A DNA stretch of 64,000 bases from Paenibacillus doosanensis (GTDB taxonomy: Bacteria > Bacillota > Bacilli > Paenibacillales > NBRC-103111): assembly GCF_025060755.1 (NCBI RefSeq), contig NZ_JANYUY010000003.1, positions 62,001-126,000 of the forward strand, in the 5' to 3' direction. This document shows, piece by piece, positions 25,426-34,743 of the stretch. Numbering within the stretch: position 1 is the first letter of the stretch; each line of letters opens with the position of its first letter. The notes under the pieces are model-generated. The model was given only the letters and a program-made list of their open reading frames with translations. It was not told the origin of the DNA and ran no database searches. The translations under genes and the position numbers were made by a program.

Positions 25426-28400
25426 ATGAAACAATTAACCGATTTTTCGATGAAAAACATCACGGCTGTGATCATTATCATCTTGTTGCTGTTCGGCGCG
25501 GGAAGCTACGCCGCCACGACGCTGAAGGTGGAGAGTATGCCGGATATTTCGTTTCCGGTCGTCCTTGTCAACACGCAGTATACGGCGCCGCCCAAAGATG
25601 TGCTTGAGGATGTTACGAAACCGCTGGAGAAGGCGATCGCCGGGCTGGAGGGCATGAAGAATTTAACCTCCACCTCAAGCGACAACTTCTCATCCATCGT
25701 CATCGAGCTGGAGCAGGATAAGAAGCCCGACGATGTGAAGAAAGATGTGGAGAGCCTCATCGGCAATGTCGCCCTGCCCCAAAGCTCGGAGAAACCGAAG
25801 GTGCAGACATTCGGCTTCGCGTCCGAACCGGTCTATTATTTATCGGCCTACGGAACGAACGGCATGAGTCAAGAGGAGCTCGACAAAGTTTATAAAGACG
25901 TCATTCTCCCCGGCTTCAACTCCTTGAAAGGGATCGACCACGTAGATTCCATCGGCAACCAGGAAGCGGTCCTTACCATGAAGATGGACATCAACGCCAT
26001 CAACAACTACGGCCTGACTCCGGCCAGCGTATCCTCCAGCATTAAAGCTGCGCTGCTCACGAGCCCTGCAGGCTCCGTCGATTTCAACGGCAACACGCAG
26101 ATGGTTCGCGTCAAGAGCGATTTGAACTCCGTCTACAATCTGGAAAATATGAAAATAACGACGGAGAACGGAGATACGCTGCTGCTGAAGCAAGTTGCCA
26201 AGGTTGAGGCGATCACCGAATCAACCTTCCTCTCCCGTTTGAACGGTCAGCCTGCCATCGGGATCAACTTGTACAAGACGAAAAACGCCAATGCGGTTGA
26301 ATTCGGCGCCGACGCCGACAAAATGATGGCGCAATGGAAAGTCGATTTTCCCAACATTACCTTCCACACGATTTATAACAGCGCGACGGACATTAAGGAA
26401 TCCGTCAACGGCATGGTCCGCGAAGGCGGACTCGGAGCGATTCTTGCTTCGATTATGATTTTGCTTTTCTTGCGAAATGTTCGTATGACGCTTATCGTAT
26501 TGGTTTCCATTCCCTTATCGATATTAATTACATTACTTGTTATGGCGCCATTGGGCATATCGCTGAACATTATGACCTTGGGCGGTATGGCGATCGCCGT
26601 CGGGCGCGTCGTGGACGACAGTATCGTCGTTATCGAGAATATATACAGCCAGCTGCAGAGAGCGCAGGAACGCAGCGAATCGGTCATCAAGCTGGCAACG
26701 AGTCAGGTGGCCTCCGCCATTACTTCTTCGACGATTACGACCGTCGGCGTGTTCGGTCCGATCGCTTTCGTGAGCGGGGTGCTCGGAGAGGTTTTCCGGC
26801 CGTTCGCCATCACGCTCGTCGTGGCGCTCATGTCCTCGCTGCTGGTGGCACTGACAGTCATCCCGATGCTCGCCAAGCTGCTCGTTTTGCGAAGCAAGCA
26901 GTTTAAGCATCATGAAGAGGAACAGTTAGGCAGATTTTCTAAAATATATCGCAAAACATTGCTGTGGTCGCTCATTCACCGTAAAAAAACCGTATTGATG
27001 GCCATATTGCTGCTGATCGCCACGCTGATCGGCACGGTCCCGTTCCTGGCGGTTTCCTTTATGCCGGAAAGCGAAACGGATAAATTGATGCAAATTACAA
27101 TCAAGATGCCTCGCGAAACGACGATCGAAAGTATGGATGCCAAGGTCAAAGAAATCGAAGCGATGATGAAAGCTTCCAAAGATCCGGCGGGTCAGCCTAC
27201 GTTCAAATATTTCGATGCGCTGATCGGCTACAACCAAAGTGAAGACCGCATTCCTTACCGCAGCTCCATGTTCGCCGAAGCTTCCGAAGCGACGGATGCG
27301 AAGCAGCTGGTCAAAGATTTGAAGCAAGACATTTTGTATATGCTGCCCAGAGGCTCCGAAGCGGAAGTACAGCTTATTTCCGGGGGACCGCCGTCCGGAG
27401 GCGACGATTTCTCCTATATGCTGAAGGGAGACGATCTGGCGACCTTGACGCAAGGGGCGCAGCTGGTCAAAGACAAGATGAAGGAATTCCCGATGCTCTC
27501 GGACATTAAGGATTCGTTGAGCGAGTCGAAAACCGAGGTCGAGATTAGCGTAGATCAGAATAAAGCACGGATTTACGGACTGTCCTCCGCTCAAATTAAC
27601 GATTCGGTCCGCAGCTGGCTGGCTGAGGAGAAAATCGGCGATTTGAAGTTCGACAACACGACGTTCAAAACGAAGGTGATGCTGGATTCGGCCTTCAAGG
27701 ATTCCATCGATAAAGTCGGCCATTTCCTGATCAAAACGCCGACAGGAGCGACGATTAACTTGAATGAAGTGGCCAAAGTGCGGCAGATCGACGCTCCGGT
27801 TGCCATTACAAGAGAAATGCAGGAGCAATACGTCAAAGTAACGGCCAAAATCGACAGCGCGGATAAGGCGGGAGTCAGCAAGCAAGTATCCGATGCGCTC
27901 AAAACCGTCGAGCTGCCTTCGGGCGTAAGAACCCAGGTCAAAGGGGTTACCGACGATATTCAAGAAAGCTTCTCGCAAATGTTCGTGGCGATGGGCGCAT
28001 CCATCTTCATCGTTTATCTGGTCATGGTTCTGGCATTCGGCAACGGCAGCGCGCCGTTTGCGATCTTGTTCTCCTTGCCGCTTGCAGCGATCGGCGGACT
28101 TCTGGGCCTTCTGGTCACTCATGAGTCCGTCAACATCACATCTCTGATCGGCTTCCTGATGCTGATCGGCGTCGTCGTCACGAATGCGATCGTACTGGTC
28201 GACCGCGTGCAGCAGCTGCGCGAGGCGGGGCATGACGTCAAAGAGGCTTTGGTGGAAGCGGGGATGACGCGTCTGAGACCGATCATCATGACGGCGGGCG
28301 CGACGATCATCGCGCTCCTGCCCTTGGGGTTGGGCTTATCCAAAGGCACCTTGATTTCCAAAGGACTGGCGGTCGTCGTCATCGGCGGGTTGACAACATC

Positions 28401-28530
28401 GACCCTGCTGACGCTGCTCGTCGTGCCGGTCGTGTACATGATGATCGACAATGTGAAAAAACGGGTAGGACGCATGTTTAAAAAAGAGAAAACGACGGTG
28501 GAAGCCGCTCCGGCGTCCGCGTCCAATTAA
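25426..28530 (+). CDS. RND (HAE1/SwrC-like) efflux transporter
   Basis: 1034-aa proton-driven RND pump with the usual duplicated 6-helix architecture. The N-terminal helix (AVIIIILLLFGAGSYA) and large extracytoplasmic loop start VESMPDISFPVVLVNTQY. The helix-4 proton relay is seen as GGMAIAVGRVVDDSIVVIENIY, and the second half has LIGVVVTNAIVLVDRV. The family is best known in Firmicutes from SwrC (surfactin efflux). A strong GGAGGAG site precedes the ATG. It is linked with the adaptor gene 31 bp downstream. Confidence 0.95.
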   Translation: MKQLTDFSMKNITAVIIIILLLFGAGSYAATTLKVESMPDISFPVVLVNTQYTAPPKDVLEDVTKPLEKAIAGLEGMKNLTSTSSDNFSSIVIELEQDKKPDDVKKDVESLIGNVALPQSSEKPKVQTFGFASEPVYYLSAYGTNGMSQEELDKVYKDVILPGFNSLKGIDHVDSIGNQEAVLTMKMDINAINNYGLTPASVSSSIKAALLTSPAGSVDFNGNTQMVRVKSDLNSVYNLENMKITTENGDTLLLKQVAKVEAITESTFLSRLNGQPAIGINLYKTKNANAVEFGADADKMMAQWKVDFPNITFHTIYNSATDIKESVNGMVREGGLGAILASIMILLFLRNVRMTLIVLVSIPLSILITLLVMAPLGISLNIMTLGGMAIAVGRVVDDSIVVIENIYSQLQRAQERSESVIKLATSQVASAITSSTITTVGVFGPIAFVSGVLGEVFRPFAITLVVALMSSLLVALTVIPMLAKLLVLRSKQFKHHEEEQLGRFSKIYRKTLLWSLIHRKKTVLMAILLLIATLIGTVPFLAVSFMPESETDKLMQITIKMPRETTIESMDAKVKEIEAMMKASKDPAGQPTFKYFDALIGYNQSEDRIPYRSSMFAEASEATDAKQLVKDLKQDILYMLPRGSEAEVQLISGGPPSGGDDFSYMLKGDDLATLTQGAQLVKDKMKEFPMLSDIKDSLSESKTEVEISVDQNKARIYGLSSAQINDSVRSWLAEEKIGDLKFDNTTFKTKVMLDSAFKDSIDKVGHFLIKTPTGATINLNEVAKVRQIDAPVAITREMQEQYVKVTAKIDSADKAGVSKQVSDALKTVELPSGVRTQVKGVTDDIQESFSQMFVAMGASIFIVYLVMVLAFGNGSAPFAILFSLPLAAIGGLLGLLVTHESVNITSLIGFLMLIGVVVTNAIVLVDRVQQLREAGHDVKEALVEAGMTRLRPIIMTAGATIIALLPLGLGLSKGTLISKGLAVVVIGGLTTSTLLTLLVVPVVYMMIDNVKKRVGRMFKKEKTTVEAAPASASN

Positions 28531-28561
28531 TACAGGGTTAGGGGAAAAGGAGAATGGTCCA

Positions 28562-29812
28562 ATGAATCCGACAATTGCAAAAACGATGAAACAGAGTACG
28601 AAAGTGATGGGTGCCGTAGTCATCAGCTCGGCGCTCATCGCCGGATGCAGCTCCCAGCCGGCGGCTCAGCCGCAAAATGCGGCGGAAGCGCAGATCAAAG
28701 CCGTCAAGGTGGCGAAAATCGAGAAAAATAAAATCGGCGACCCGCTGGAGCAGGTGGCGGATGTGGCTTCTTCCATCCAGCTTGATGTCATCACCAAAGC
28801 AGGCGGAGACGTAAAGGAAATATTGAAGAAACGCGGCGATCAAGTGGAGAAGGGGGAAGTCATCTTCCGTTTGGACCCTACCGACGTCCTGCTGCAGAAA
28901 GAAAAAGCGCAAATTGCGTTGACAGGCTCGCAGCAGCAGCTAACGAAGTCCAAGGAAGATTTGGCCAATTCCAGACAAGATTTGGAAAATGGAATTGCCA
29001 AGCTGGAAACTTCCATTAAAGACACGGAGAAAAATTATAATAAAATGCGCAACGACTATGATCTAGGCTTGGTCACCAAGTTCCAGCTGGAGCAGATGGA
29101 GAGCCAATTGAGCAATTTGAAGCTCGACTTGGAAAGCTCCAAAGCGAAGCTGAAGACGCTCGATACGACGAATTCGCTGTCGCAGGTGGAGCAGGCGCTG
29201 CAAAGCTCCGATCTGTCGATCCGCGAGGCGGACCGCACGCTGGAGAATATGGAAGTGAAAGCGCCGGTAAGCGGCGTGCTGACCGATCTGCCGATCGAGA
29301 CGGGGATGACGCTGCAGGCCGGGTTCAGAGCGGCTCAGCTTCAGCAGCTGGACCCGATCAAGATTAAGGCGGAACTGACCGAGGATGCGGCGAAGATGAT
29401 TCGCGGCAAAGAGGAGCTGACCTTCTACGTGCCGGGCGCCGTCGAAAACCAAAAGGCCAAAGTGAGCTACCTGGCCGATGTAATGAGCGGGCAGTCCAAA
29501 TCGTACTCGCTGGAGCTGGAGGTGGCGAACCCCGACCGGAAGCTGAAGCCGGGGATGAAGGCGCAAATATTGCTTACCGAGGACAGCGATCAGAACGTCG
29601 TAACGGTACCTACACTCAGCGTCGTTCGCGAAGGCGGAGACACGTTCGTCTTCGTTCTGACGGGGGATACGGTCGAGAAGCGCAAAGTGCAGCTGGGCCG
29701 CTTGAACGAAACGATTCAGGAAGTGTTATCGGGAGTTAAAGAAGGAGAGCAGTTGGTCGTCTCCGGCCAAAATCAGTTAAAGGACAAAGAAAAAGTGCAG
29801 CTGGCGAAATAA
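28562..29812 (+). CDS. RND efflux adaptor lipoprotein (membrane fusion type)
   Basis: 416 aa. Signal sequence with lipobox LIAGC (cysteine near residue 29), so it should be lipid-anchored outside the membrane. The biotinyl-lipoyl-like half SIQLDVITKAGGDVKEILKKRGDQVEKGEVI is followed by a long coiled coil (about 115-220), then EVKAPVSGVLTDLPIETG, the second half, and a beta-barrel (VVTVPTLSVVREGGDTFVFVL). Adaptors are a hallmark of Gram-negative tripartite pumps; here it would bridge the RND pump to the wall or to the secreted protein encoded next. Confidence 0.93.
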   Translation: MNPTIAKTMKQSTKVMGAVVISSALIAGCSSQPAAQPQNAAEAQIKAVKVAKIEKNKIGDPLEQVADVASSIQLDVITKAGGDVKEILKKRGDQVEKGEVIFRLDPTDVLLQKEKAQIALTGSQQQLTKSKEDLANSRQDLENGIAKLETSIKDTEKNYNKMRNDYDLGLVTKFQLEQMESQLSNLKLDLESSKAKLKTLDTTNSLSQVEQALQSSDLSIREADRTLENMEVKAPVSGVLTDLPIETGMTLQAGFRAAQLQQLDPIKIKAELTEDAAKMIRGKEELTFYVPGAVENQKAKVSYLADVMSGQSKSYSLELEVANPDRKLKPGMKAQILLTEDSDQNVVTVPTLSVVREGGDTFVFVLTGDTVEKRKVQLGRLNETIQEVLSGVKEGEQLVVSGQNQLKDKEKVQLAK

Positions 29813-29835
29813 ACGGCTAACAGGAGGAGAACCCA

Positions 29836-31569
29836 GTGAAAATGAAATGGAAAAAGACCGTAACATCCGTCGTCATTACAACCTCTCTTATAACGACAAC
29901 AGGCTATGCCGTCCTGGCTGCCGATCCGGTGCAGACAAGCATGCAGCCCGCTTCGGCGGCCGTCTCCTATCCGTTGACGGATACGCTGCAGGTGGAAATC
30001 AAGAGCGTGCTGAACGAGCGGGTGGCGGAGGGCACGCGAATCGGCGTCGTCGTCCGCATGAAAAATTCCGGAGCAGGCATAACCCGTGTTCCGGAATATG
30101 AGCTTCGCGTCAAGACAAGCGACGGCATCGAATATACGCTGCAGCCGAGCGCATCGAATCCGAAGGCGATTCAGCCGCTGGCCAACACGGAGCTAAGTTA
30201 TATGGCCGTCATCGACCGCACCGATAATGTAGCGCTGTCGGAAGTCAATTGGACGGATGTCGATTATTACGTCTATCCGAAGAAAGAGACGCTGATCGTA
30301 GCCGTACCTGTCAGCGGGCAATCTTGGAAGGGCAGCGATATGGCGATTACCGACCCGACTGCGGTGAAAAAATGGGGCGAGACGTTTACCATTCCGTCCC
30401 TCATTTCCCCGCTCGAATATACGCCGGTTAATATTGAAAAAGAATTGAGCGATAAAGGAACTGTACAGGTCGTTCAACTGCTGGTGACGAACCCGACCGA
30501 TCAGCGGGAAACGCTGCCCGATTTCACGTTGGACGGCAAATCGGAGACGCAGGTATACGCAGGGAAACTTGTCGAGAACGGCGGACTTATCCTCGAAGCG
30601 AAGGAGCAGAAGTATATTCATTTCGCCATCCCGACCGATAACGATACCGTTCTGTCCAGTCTGAACGTACTCACTCCGGAGAAGTTCGCCGAGGGTGGAG
30701 CCGCAGCGGCCGCTGCGACGGTCAATTATAATGTAGGGCGATTGAATGTGCTGCTTCCGGCAGCCCAAGCTTCGCAAAGCTATCCGGTGTACGAGCTGAA
30801 ATCTCCGATGAAGTTCGACAGCCTGAGCGATTTGATTCATCCGAATATGCAAGTATCTATGGTCGAATTCCATATGAACGATAATGAAGAGGAAGGCTCC
30901 AAGAACGTGACGGCCAAATTCAAGCTGTCCAACAAGAGCGATATGCCGATTGCGGTTCCAGCTTTCCAGACGGATTTGGTAAGCGCCGATGGCTATACGT
31001 ATAGCGGCAGCCGTCAAAATATTACGACGCCGACCGTTCTGCCGAACTCAAGCCTGGTCGTGAGCTATTCCTTTACGCTGCCTGTTTCCGAGACCGGATC
31101 GGGTTTGGCGCTGAAAATTCAGGACACGCAAAAAGCGGCTCCTTACAAAACGACGATCGCCGGCTATAAAGTCGCTTTGCAAGAGTCTGAGGAAGGCGAG
31201 CAATTCGACCTGTATCCATTTAACGTTAAAGTTTCGTACTGGACGATTTCGCCGCTGTATAACCGCACGGGCAATAACTCTTATTCATATAAAGCAAGAT
31301 TCGATCTGGAGATTACCCGCGACGAGCAGGTACAGATAGATCAAAGCTTCTCGAAGCTGCAGTTTGAGCTGTACGATTCGCTTGGCCGTCTGATCGGCAC
31401 CACATCCGGGAAATTCATCGGTAACGGACGCTTGGTGACCGGCGAGAACAATATGTACTTCGATGCAACGACAGAGCAGCTTGACCGTCCTCTGACGATC
31501 AAAGCTTTCGAGGTATTCACGACACAGGCCGGAGATTCCAAACGATTGCTCGGCGTATTCAAACAATAA
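29836..31569 (+). CDS. secreted Ig-like repeat protein of RND operon
   Basis: 577 aa, GTG start with CAGGAGGAG upstream, Sec signal peptide ending near AVLAAD. At least three units near residues 50-150, 205-270 and 335-430 repeat the pattern seen in the 712-aa protein: VVVRMKNSGAGITRVPEYEL....TSDGIEYTL, LLVTNPTDQRETLPDFTL and FKLSNKSDMPIAVPAFQTDL...ADGYTYSG. A longer beta-rich C-terminal part follows. No enzyme motif, cell-wall anchor or SLH domain is seen. It is the third structural gene of the RND operon and ends at a terminator. Probably an extracytoplasmic pump partner; function unproven. Confidence 0.85.
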   Translation: MKMKWKKTVTSVVITTSLITTTGYAVLAADPVQTSMQPASAAVSYPLTDTLQVEIKSVLNERVAEGTRIGVVVRMKNSGAGITRVPEYELRVKTSDGIEYTLQPSASNPKAIQPLANTELSYMAVIDRTDNVALSEVNWTDVDYYVYPKKETLIVAVPVSGQSWKGSDMAITDPTAVKKWGETFTIPSLISPLEYTPVNIEKELSDKGTVQVVQLLVTNPTDQRETLPDFTLDGKSETQVYAGKLVENGGLILEAKEQKYIHFAIPTDNDTVLSSLNVLTPEKFAEGGAAAAAATVNYNVGRLNVLLPAAQASQSYPVYELKSPMKFDSLSDLIHPNMQVSMVEFHMNDNEEEGSKNVTAKFKLSNKSDMPIAVPAFQTDLVSADGYTYSGSRQNITTPTVLPNSSLVVSYSFTLPVSETGSGLALKIQDTQKAAPYKTTIAGYKVALQESEEGEQFDLYPFNVKVSYWTISPLYNRTGNNSYSYKARFDLEITRDEQVQIDQSFSKLQFELYDSLGRLIGTTSGKFIGNGRLVTGENNMYFDATTEQLDRPLTIKAFEVFTTQAGDSKRLLGVFKQ

Positions 31570-31622
31570 TCCCGGATACAGGACTTATTTTAACTATAAG
31601 AAAATGGAACGGTAACGGTTTT

Positions 31623-31667
31623 AAGGACCTCGCTCCTGCTGTATGGCAGAGTTGAGGTCCTTTTTTC
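31623..31667 (+). terminator. rho-independent terminator of the RND operon
   Basis: AAGGACCTC (31623-31631) pairs perfectly with GAGGTCCTT (31654-31662) and is followed by TTTT. Confidence 0.9.
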
Positions 31668-31763
31668 GTTTTCCTCCCTTGAGCATCCAAGCGGAAAACA
31701 TTTTATGCATGTTCGACATATGATATTCAATAGAACATTGTTTTCACGAAGGGGCGATTTCAT

Positions 31764-32315
31764 ATGAAGCGTCAGGTTCACAGTCATGAAGTGAGAGCCG
31801 CCGTACTCCGTAAGTTGGCGGAACGCGGCGTGCAAATGGAAGAGATCGCCGATATCGTCTATCAAATGCAAAGCCCCTATAATCCGGATTTACAGCTTGC
31901 GGCATGCGAGGAAGCGATACGCGCCGTCTTGCAAAAACGAGAGCTGCAGCACGCTATTTTAGTCGGTATCGAGCTGGATGAACTGGCCGAGAAAGGAATG
32001 TTATCCGAGCCTATCCAGTCCATCATCGAGTCGGATGAAGGATTGTTCGGCTGCGACGAAACGTTGGCTTTGGGGTCGGTATTCGGTTACGGAAGCATAG
32101 GAGTTACCACCTTCGGATATTTGGACAAACATAAGATCGGCGTCATTAAGCGGCTCGACACGAAGGCGGGATCGGGAGTTCATACGTTCTTGGATGATTT
32201 GGTGGCGAGCATAGCGGCGTCGGCTTCCAGCCGCATTGCCCATCATCAGAGGGATGACGACGAGCGCAGCGACGAAGCCTCTTTGCGCCCTTTCGAAGAG
32301 GACCATGAGGGCTGA
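31764..32315 (+). CDS. phosphatidylglycerophosphatase A-like protein (YutG family)
   Basis: 183 aa, PgpA/YutG fold. The characteristic end of the family, GSIGVTTFGYLDKHKIGVIKRLD followed by HTFLDDLVASIAASASSRIAH, is clear in residues 110-155. PgpA removes the phosphate from phosphatidylglycerol phosphate; the B. subtilis YutG proteins have the same soluble, mostly helical build, so the activity is likely but not certain here. GAAGGGGCGATTTC lies before the ATG. It stands alone, followed by a terminator. The C-terminal 25 residues are acidic and extend beyond the family core. Confidence 0.85.
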   Translation: MKRQVHSHEVRAAVLRKLAERGVQMEEIADIVYQMQSPYNPDLQLAACEEAIRAVLQKRELQHAILVGIELDELAEKGMLSEPIQSIIESDEGLFGCDETLALGSVFGYGSIGVTTFGYLDKHKIGVIKRLDTKAGSGVHTFLDDLVASIAASASSRIAHHQRDDDERSDEASLRPFEEDHEG

Positions 32316-32333
32316 ACTTCCAATAAATCGGCA

Positions 32334-32372
32334 AGAAGCTTTCCTGGATCAAATAAGGAAGCTTCTTTTTGG
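32334..32372 (+). terminator. rho-independent terminator
   Basis: AGAAGCTT (32334-32341) / AAGCTTCT (32359-32366) with an intervening loop, followed by TTTT; ends the PgpA-like gene. Confidence 0.75.
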
Positions 32373-32442
32373 TTATGCTACAAAGAGAAGATTGGAAGCA
32401 GCAACAATTTATAGTAATTTTATTAATCGGGGTGTGAGCGCA

Positions 32443-32607
32443 ATGAACTGGATCTACTGGGCAAAATTATACGAAAGCAAGTTTCAAGCCGGCTGTCTGG
32501 CGAAACGGATGGAAGAAGACTGGTGGATATACGGGTACGAATGCCCGCAGGAAGTGGAAGTGTTTCGTTCCAAAAAGGGGCGGTTCGGGGTCCGGTATAT
32601 CGTCTGA
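32443..32607 (+). CDS. small conserved-looking protein, unknown function
   Basis: 54 aa starting at ATG 32443 with GGGGTGTGAG upstream. It is rich in Trp and Tyr (WIYWAKLYESKF, EDWWIYGYECPQEVEV) and ends in a basic RSKKGRFGVRYIV. No signal peptide or transmembrane helix. I do not recognise a family. It lies directly upstream of the tRNA promoter and on the same strand. Confidence 0.65.
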   Translation: MNWIYWAKLYESKFQAGCLAKRMEEDWWIYGYECPQEVEVFRSKKGRFGVRYIV

Positions 32608-32628
32608 AAAATTTTTGTTATTTTTTTC

Positions 32629-32658
32629 TTGACAATTCTTAAAGGATTATTGTATTAT
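32629..32658 (+). promoter_or_regulatory. tRNA cluster promoter
   Basis: -35 TTGACA at 32629-32634 and -10 TATTAT at 32653-32658 with 18-nt spacing and a TG just upstream of the -10; the first tRNA starts 33 nt downstream. Confidence 0.8.
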
Positions 32659-32691
32659 TGAGTTCGTCGCTAAGACAAGTTAATCAACTGA

Positions 32692-32768
<77 letters not shown>

Positions 32769-32781
32769 AACACATAATTGT

Positions 32782-32858
32782 GGGCCCTTAGCTCAGTTGG
32801 TTAGAGCGGTCGGCTCATAACCGATTGGTCGGGGGTTCGAGTCCCTCAGGGCCCACCA
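32782..32858 (+). tRNA. tRNA-Ile2 (CAT, lysidine type)
   Basis: 77-nt cloverleaf with encoded CCA and perfect 7-bp acceptor GGGCCCT/AGGGCCC. The anticodon reads CAT, but the arm CGGCTCATAACCG and overall sequence are close to bacterial tRNA-Ile2, whose C34 is changed to lysidine by TilS, rather than to elongator tRNA-Met. Confidence 0.85.
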
Positions 32859-32879
32859 TATATGCACTACTGTGCAATT

Positions 32880-32968
32880 GCCGGAGTGGCGGAATTGGCA
32901 GACGCACAGGACTTAAAATCCTGCGGTAGGTGACTACCGTACCGGTTCGAGTCCGGTCTTCGGCACCA
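32880..32968 (+). tRNA. tRNA-Leu (TAA)
   Basis: 89-nt class II tRNA with a long variable arm (GGTAGGTGACTACC), encoded CCA, acceptor GCCGGAG/CTTCGGC and anticodon TAA at 32914-32916. Confidence 0.96.
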
Positions 32969-32991
32969 TAACTATACAACATACAACAGTA

Positions 32992-33038
32992 AATCCTGTG
33001 AAGCTCATGAAGATCATGCTGCTTCACAGGATTTTTTG
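32992..33038 (+). terminator. terminator of the tRNA cluster
   Basis: AATCCTGTGAAGC / GCTTCACAGGATT perfect stem (32992-33004 with 33021-33033), followed by TTTT. It may also serve the convergent gene on the minus strand. Confidence 0.9.
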
Positions 33039-33084
33039 CTGCTCCCGCATGGCCGGAATTGAAGGAATGCGGGAGCTGCGAAGA

Positions 33085-33423
33085 TTATACTTTTTCGTTG
33101 CTGTAGGCCATTCTGGAGTCGACATGAAGCGTGCAGCGCCGGTTACCGGCATCATACTCGATGCGGGGTCTGTCTTTGTCGTAAAACCATGCCTTCTGTA
33201 TCGGCTCCCCCGGCTGCTGTATGAAATAAAATAAATTAAGGTCCTGAGCGTTTTCCTCCAATAAAGCGGCGGTCGCCGGATCGACATCCTCGATTTGAAA
33301 TGTCCATCCTGCCGAAGCTTCCTCCAGCGTAAACGGCTTGCCGTCTCCGCTTACGTCGAACAGCATGCGGCTCCCGACGGCGTGTTTAATGTACAGATGA
33401 GCTTGGCTGCTAGCAGTCATCAT
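33085..33423 (-). CDS. hypothetical protein, 112 aa
   Basis: 112 aa, soluble. The GGGAGAGTG ribosome site before ATG 33423 supports expression. The sequence (HLYIKHAVGSRMLFDVSGDG..., DAGNRRCTLHVDSR) suggests a small beta-rich fold, but I recognise no family. It lies 37 bp downstream of the pirin gene on the same strand, so the two may be one operon. Confidence 0.7.
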   Translation of the reverse strand: MMTASSQAHLYIKHAVGSRMLFDVSGDGKPFTLEEASAGWTFQIEDVDPATAALLEENAQDLNLFYFIQQPGEPIQKAWFYDKDRPRIEYDAGNRRCTLHVDSRMAYSNEKV

Positions 33424-33460
33424 GCGTTCACTCTCCCAGATTACAAAATGGTAATAAAGC

Positions 33461-34159
33461 TTAAGGCAAATCCATTATCAGCAGCGTAGCCCCTTGCTCA
33501 GCGGATAGCGAGAGCTTCGACAGTCCGTGAATTCTCGCGGCATCCCGCCGCTGCAAAATATCGCCGCCGTTCAGCGCGACGGAGCCTTCAATAACGAATA
33601 CATAAATTTTACGGCCTTCCTCTTGTCGGAAATCAAGCGATTGTCCGGCCTCAAGCTCGGATAAGTACAAGGTAAGGTCCTGATGGATGTGAGCGATATT
33701 CGGTCCGGAATGATTGGACACAATCGGAAGCAGGCTGTTTTTCATTAAAGACGGATCGTAGCTGGTCGTTTCATAGGAGGGAGGGAGCTGGCGCTGATCG
33801 GGTTTAAACCAGATTTGCAGTAAGGCAACCTCTTCGTCTCCGGGATTGACTTCGGAGTGAATGATGCCCGTTCCTGCCGACATCCGCTGAATAGCTCCAA
33901 ATCCGGAAACCGCTTTGTGGCCTGTGCTGTCTTCGTGCTGCAGCTGGCCTCTAAGCACGATCGAGACGATCTCCATTTCGCGGTGAGGATGGGCTCCGAA
34001 GCCGCGGTGTCCGGCTATGACGTCATCGTTAAACACAACGAGCGGTCCGAATTCGGTATTGTCCGGGTCGTAATAATCGCCGAACGAAAAGCTGAAATTG
34101 CTTTGGAGCCAGCCGTGGTCGGCCGAGTACCGGGAGGAAGCGGGATATACTTGAATCAT
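33461..34159 (-). CDS. pirin family protein
   Basis: 232-aa bicupin of the pirin/YhhW group; some members are quercetin 2,3-dioxygenases. The N-terminal cupin shows the metal-ligand pattern GAHPHREMEIVSIVLRGQLQHEDS (His and Glu near residues 57-64) and MSAGTGIIHSE (His near 101). The second cupin is smaller (YVFVIEGSVALNGGDIL). Start ATG at 34159 has AAGGAGTG upstream. Substrate unknown. Confidence 0.9.
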   Translation of the reverse strand: MIQVYPASSRYSADHGWLQSNFSFSFGDYYDPDNTEFGPLVVFNDDVIAGHRGFGAHPHREMEIVSIVLRGQLQHEDSTGHKAVSGFGAIQRMSAGTGIIHSEVNPGDEEVALLQIWFKPDQRQLPPSYETTSYDPSLMKNSLLPIVSNHSGPNIAHIHQDLTLYLSELEAGQSLDFRQEEGRKIYVFVIEGSVALNGGDILQRRDAARIHGLSKLSLSAEQGATLLIMDLP

Positions 34160-34332
34160 GGCGGATCACTCCTTAATAAAATATAGTAGCTTATCTTTAG
34201 TATATAGAACAAGGGAGTTATTTTCAATCATTGTATTTCGTTCTATTTTTCGTTAAGATGGACGATGGTATACATTACACTATATTCATAGAATCGGCAT
34301 AATAAGTTGATGAAATGAGGAGGAAGCGGCGG

Positions 34333-34731
34333 ATGGCTGTGAGGAAAATCGAGCACGTAGGCATTATGGTTTCGAACTTGGAGAATTCCATCGCCTTTTA
34401 TGAAAAAGTGATCGGGTTGACATTAAAAGGGACACTGACGCATACGAACGGCGTCATGCGGCTCGCTTTTCTCGGCTTCAATGAAAGCGCGGAAACCGAG
34501 CTGGAGCTGATCGAAGGCTACAACGACGGCCTGCCGGTCGAGGGCAAGGTGCATCATATCGCATTTACGGTAGATCATGTCGAAGCGGAATTTGCCCGCA
34601 TTCAAGCGCTGGACGTGAAGCTGATCGATAACGAAATTACGACGCTGCCTAACGGCTCCCGTTATTTCTTCTTCCACGGTCCGGACGGCGAATGGATCGA
34701 GATGTTCGAATCGACCCGTAGGAACGGATAA
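34333..34731 (+). CDS. VOC family (glyoxalase-like) protein
   Basis: 132-aa single-module vicinal oxygen chelate protein. Two beta-alpha-beta-beta-beta units are visible: IEHVGIMVSNLENSIAFYEKVIGL and VHHIAFTVDHVEAEFARI, ending FFHGPDGEWIEMFE with the metal-ligand Glu. Similar to methylmalonyl-CoA epimerase and lactoylglutathione lyase-like proteins; the reaction is not certain. ATG 34333 has GAGGAGGAAG upstream; an ATG at 34315 lies next to that site and is rejected. Confidence 0.88.
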   Translation: MAVRKIEHVGIMVSNLENSIAFYEKVIGLTLKGTLTHTNGVMRLAFLGFNESAETELELIEGYNDGLPVEGKVHHIAFTVDHVEAEFARIQALDVKLIDNEITTLPNGSRYFFFHGPDGEWIEMFESTRRNG

Positions 34732-34743
34732 GCGGGATGAGGA

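Noticed and set aside
26926-28233. 435-aa open frame on the minus strand
   Set aside because: It is fully antisense to the RND pump gene, has no ribosome site or recognised domain, and its composition (Arg/His/Gln-rich) is that of a shadow frame.
31690-31760. GAACATTGTTTTC near the pgpA-like gene start
   Set aside because: Only one intact half site (GAAC) of a LexA box; spacing and second half do not fit.
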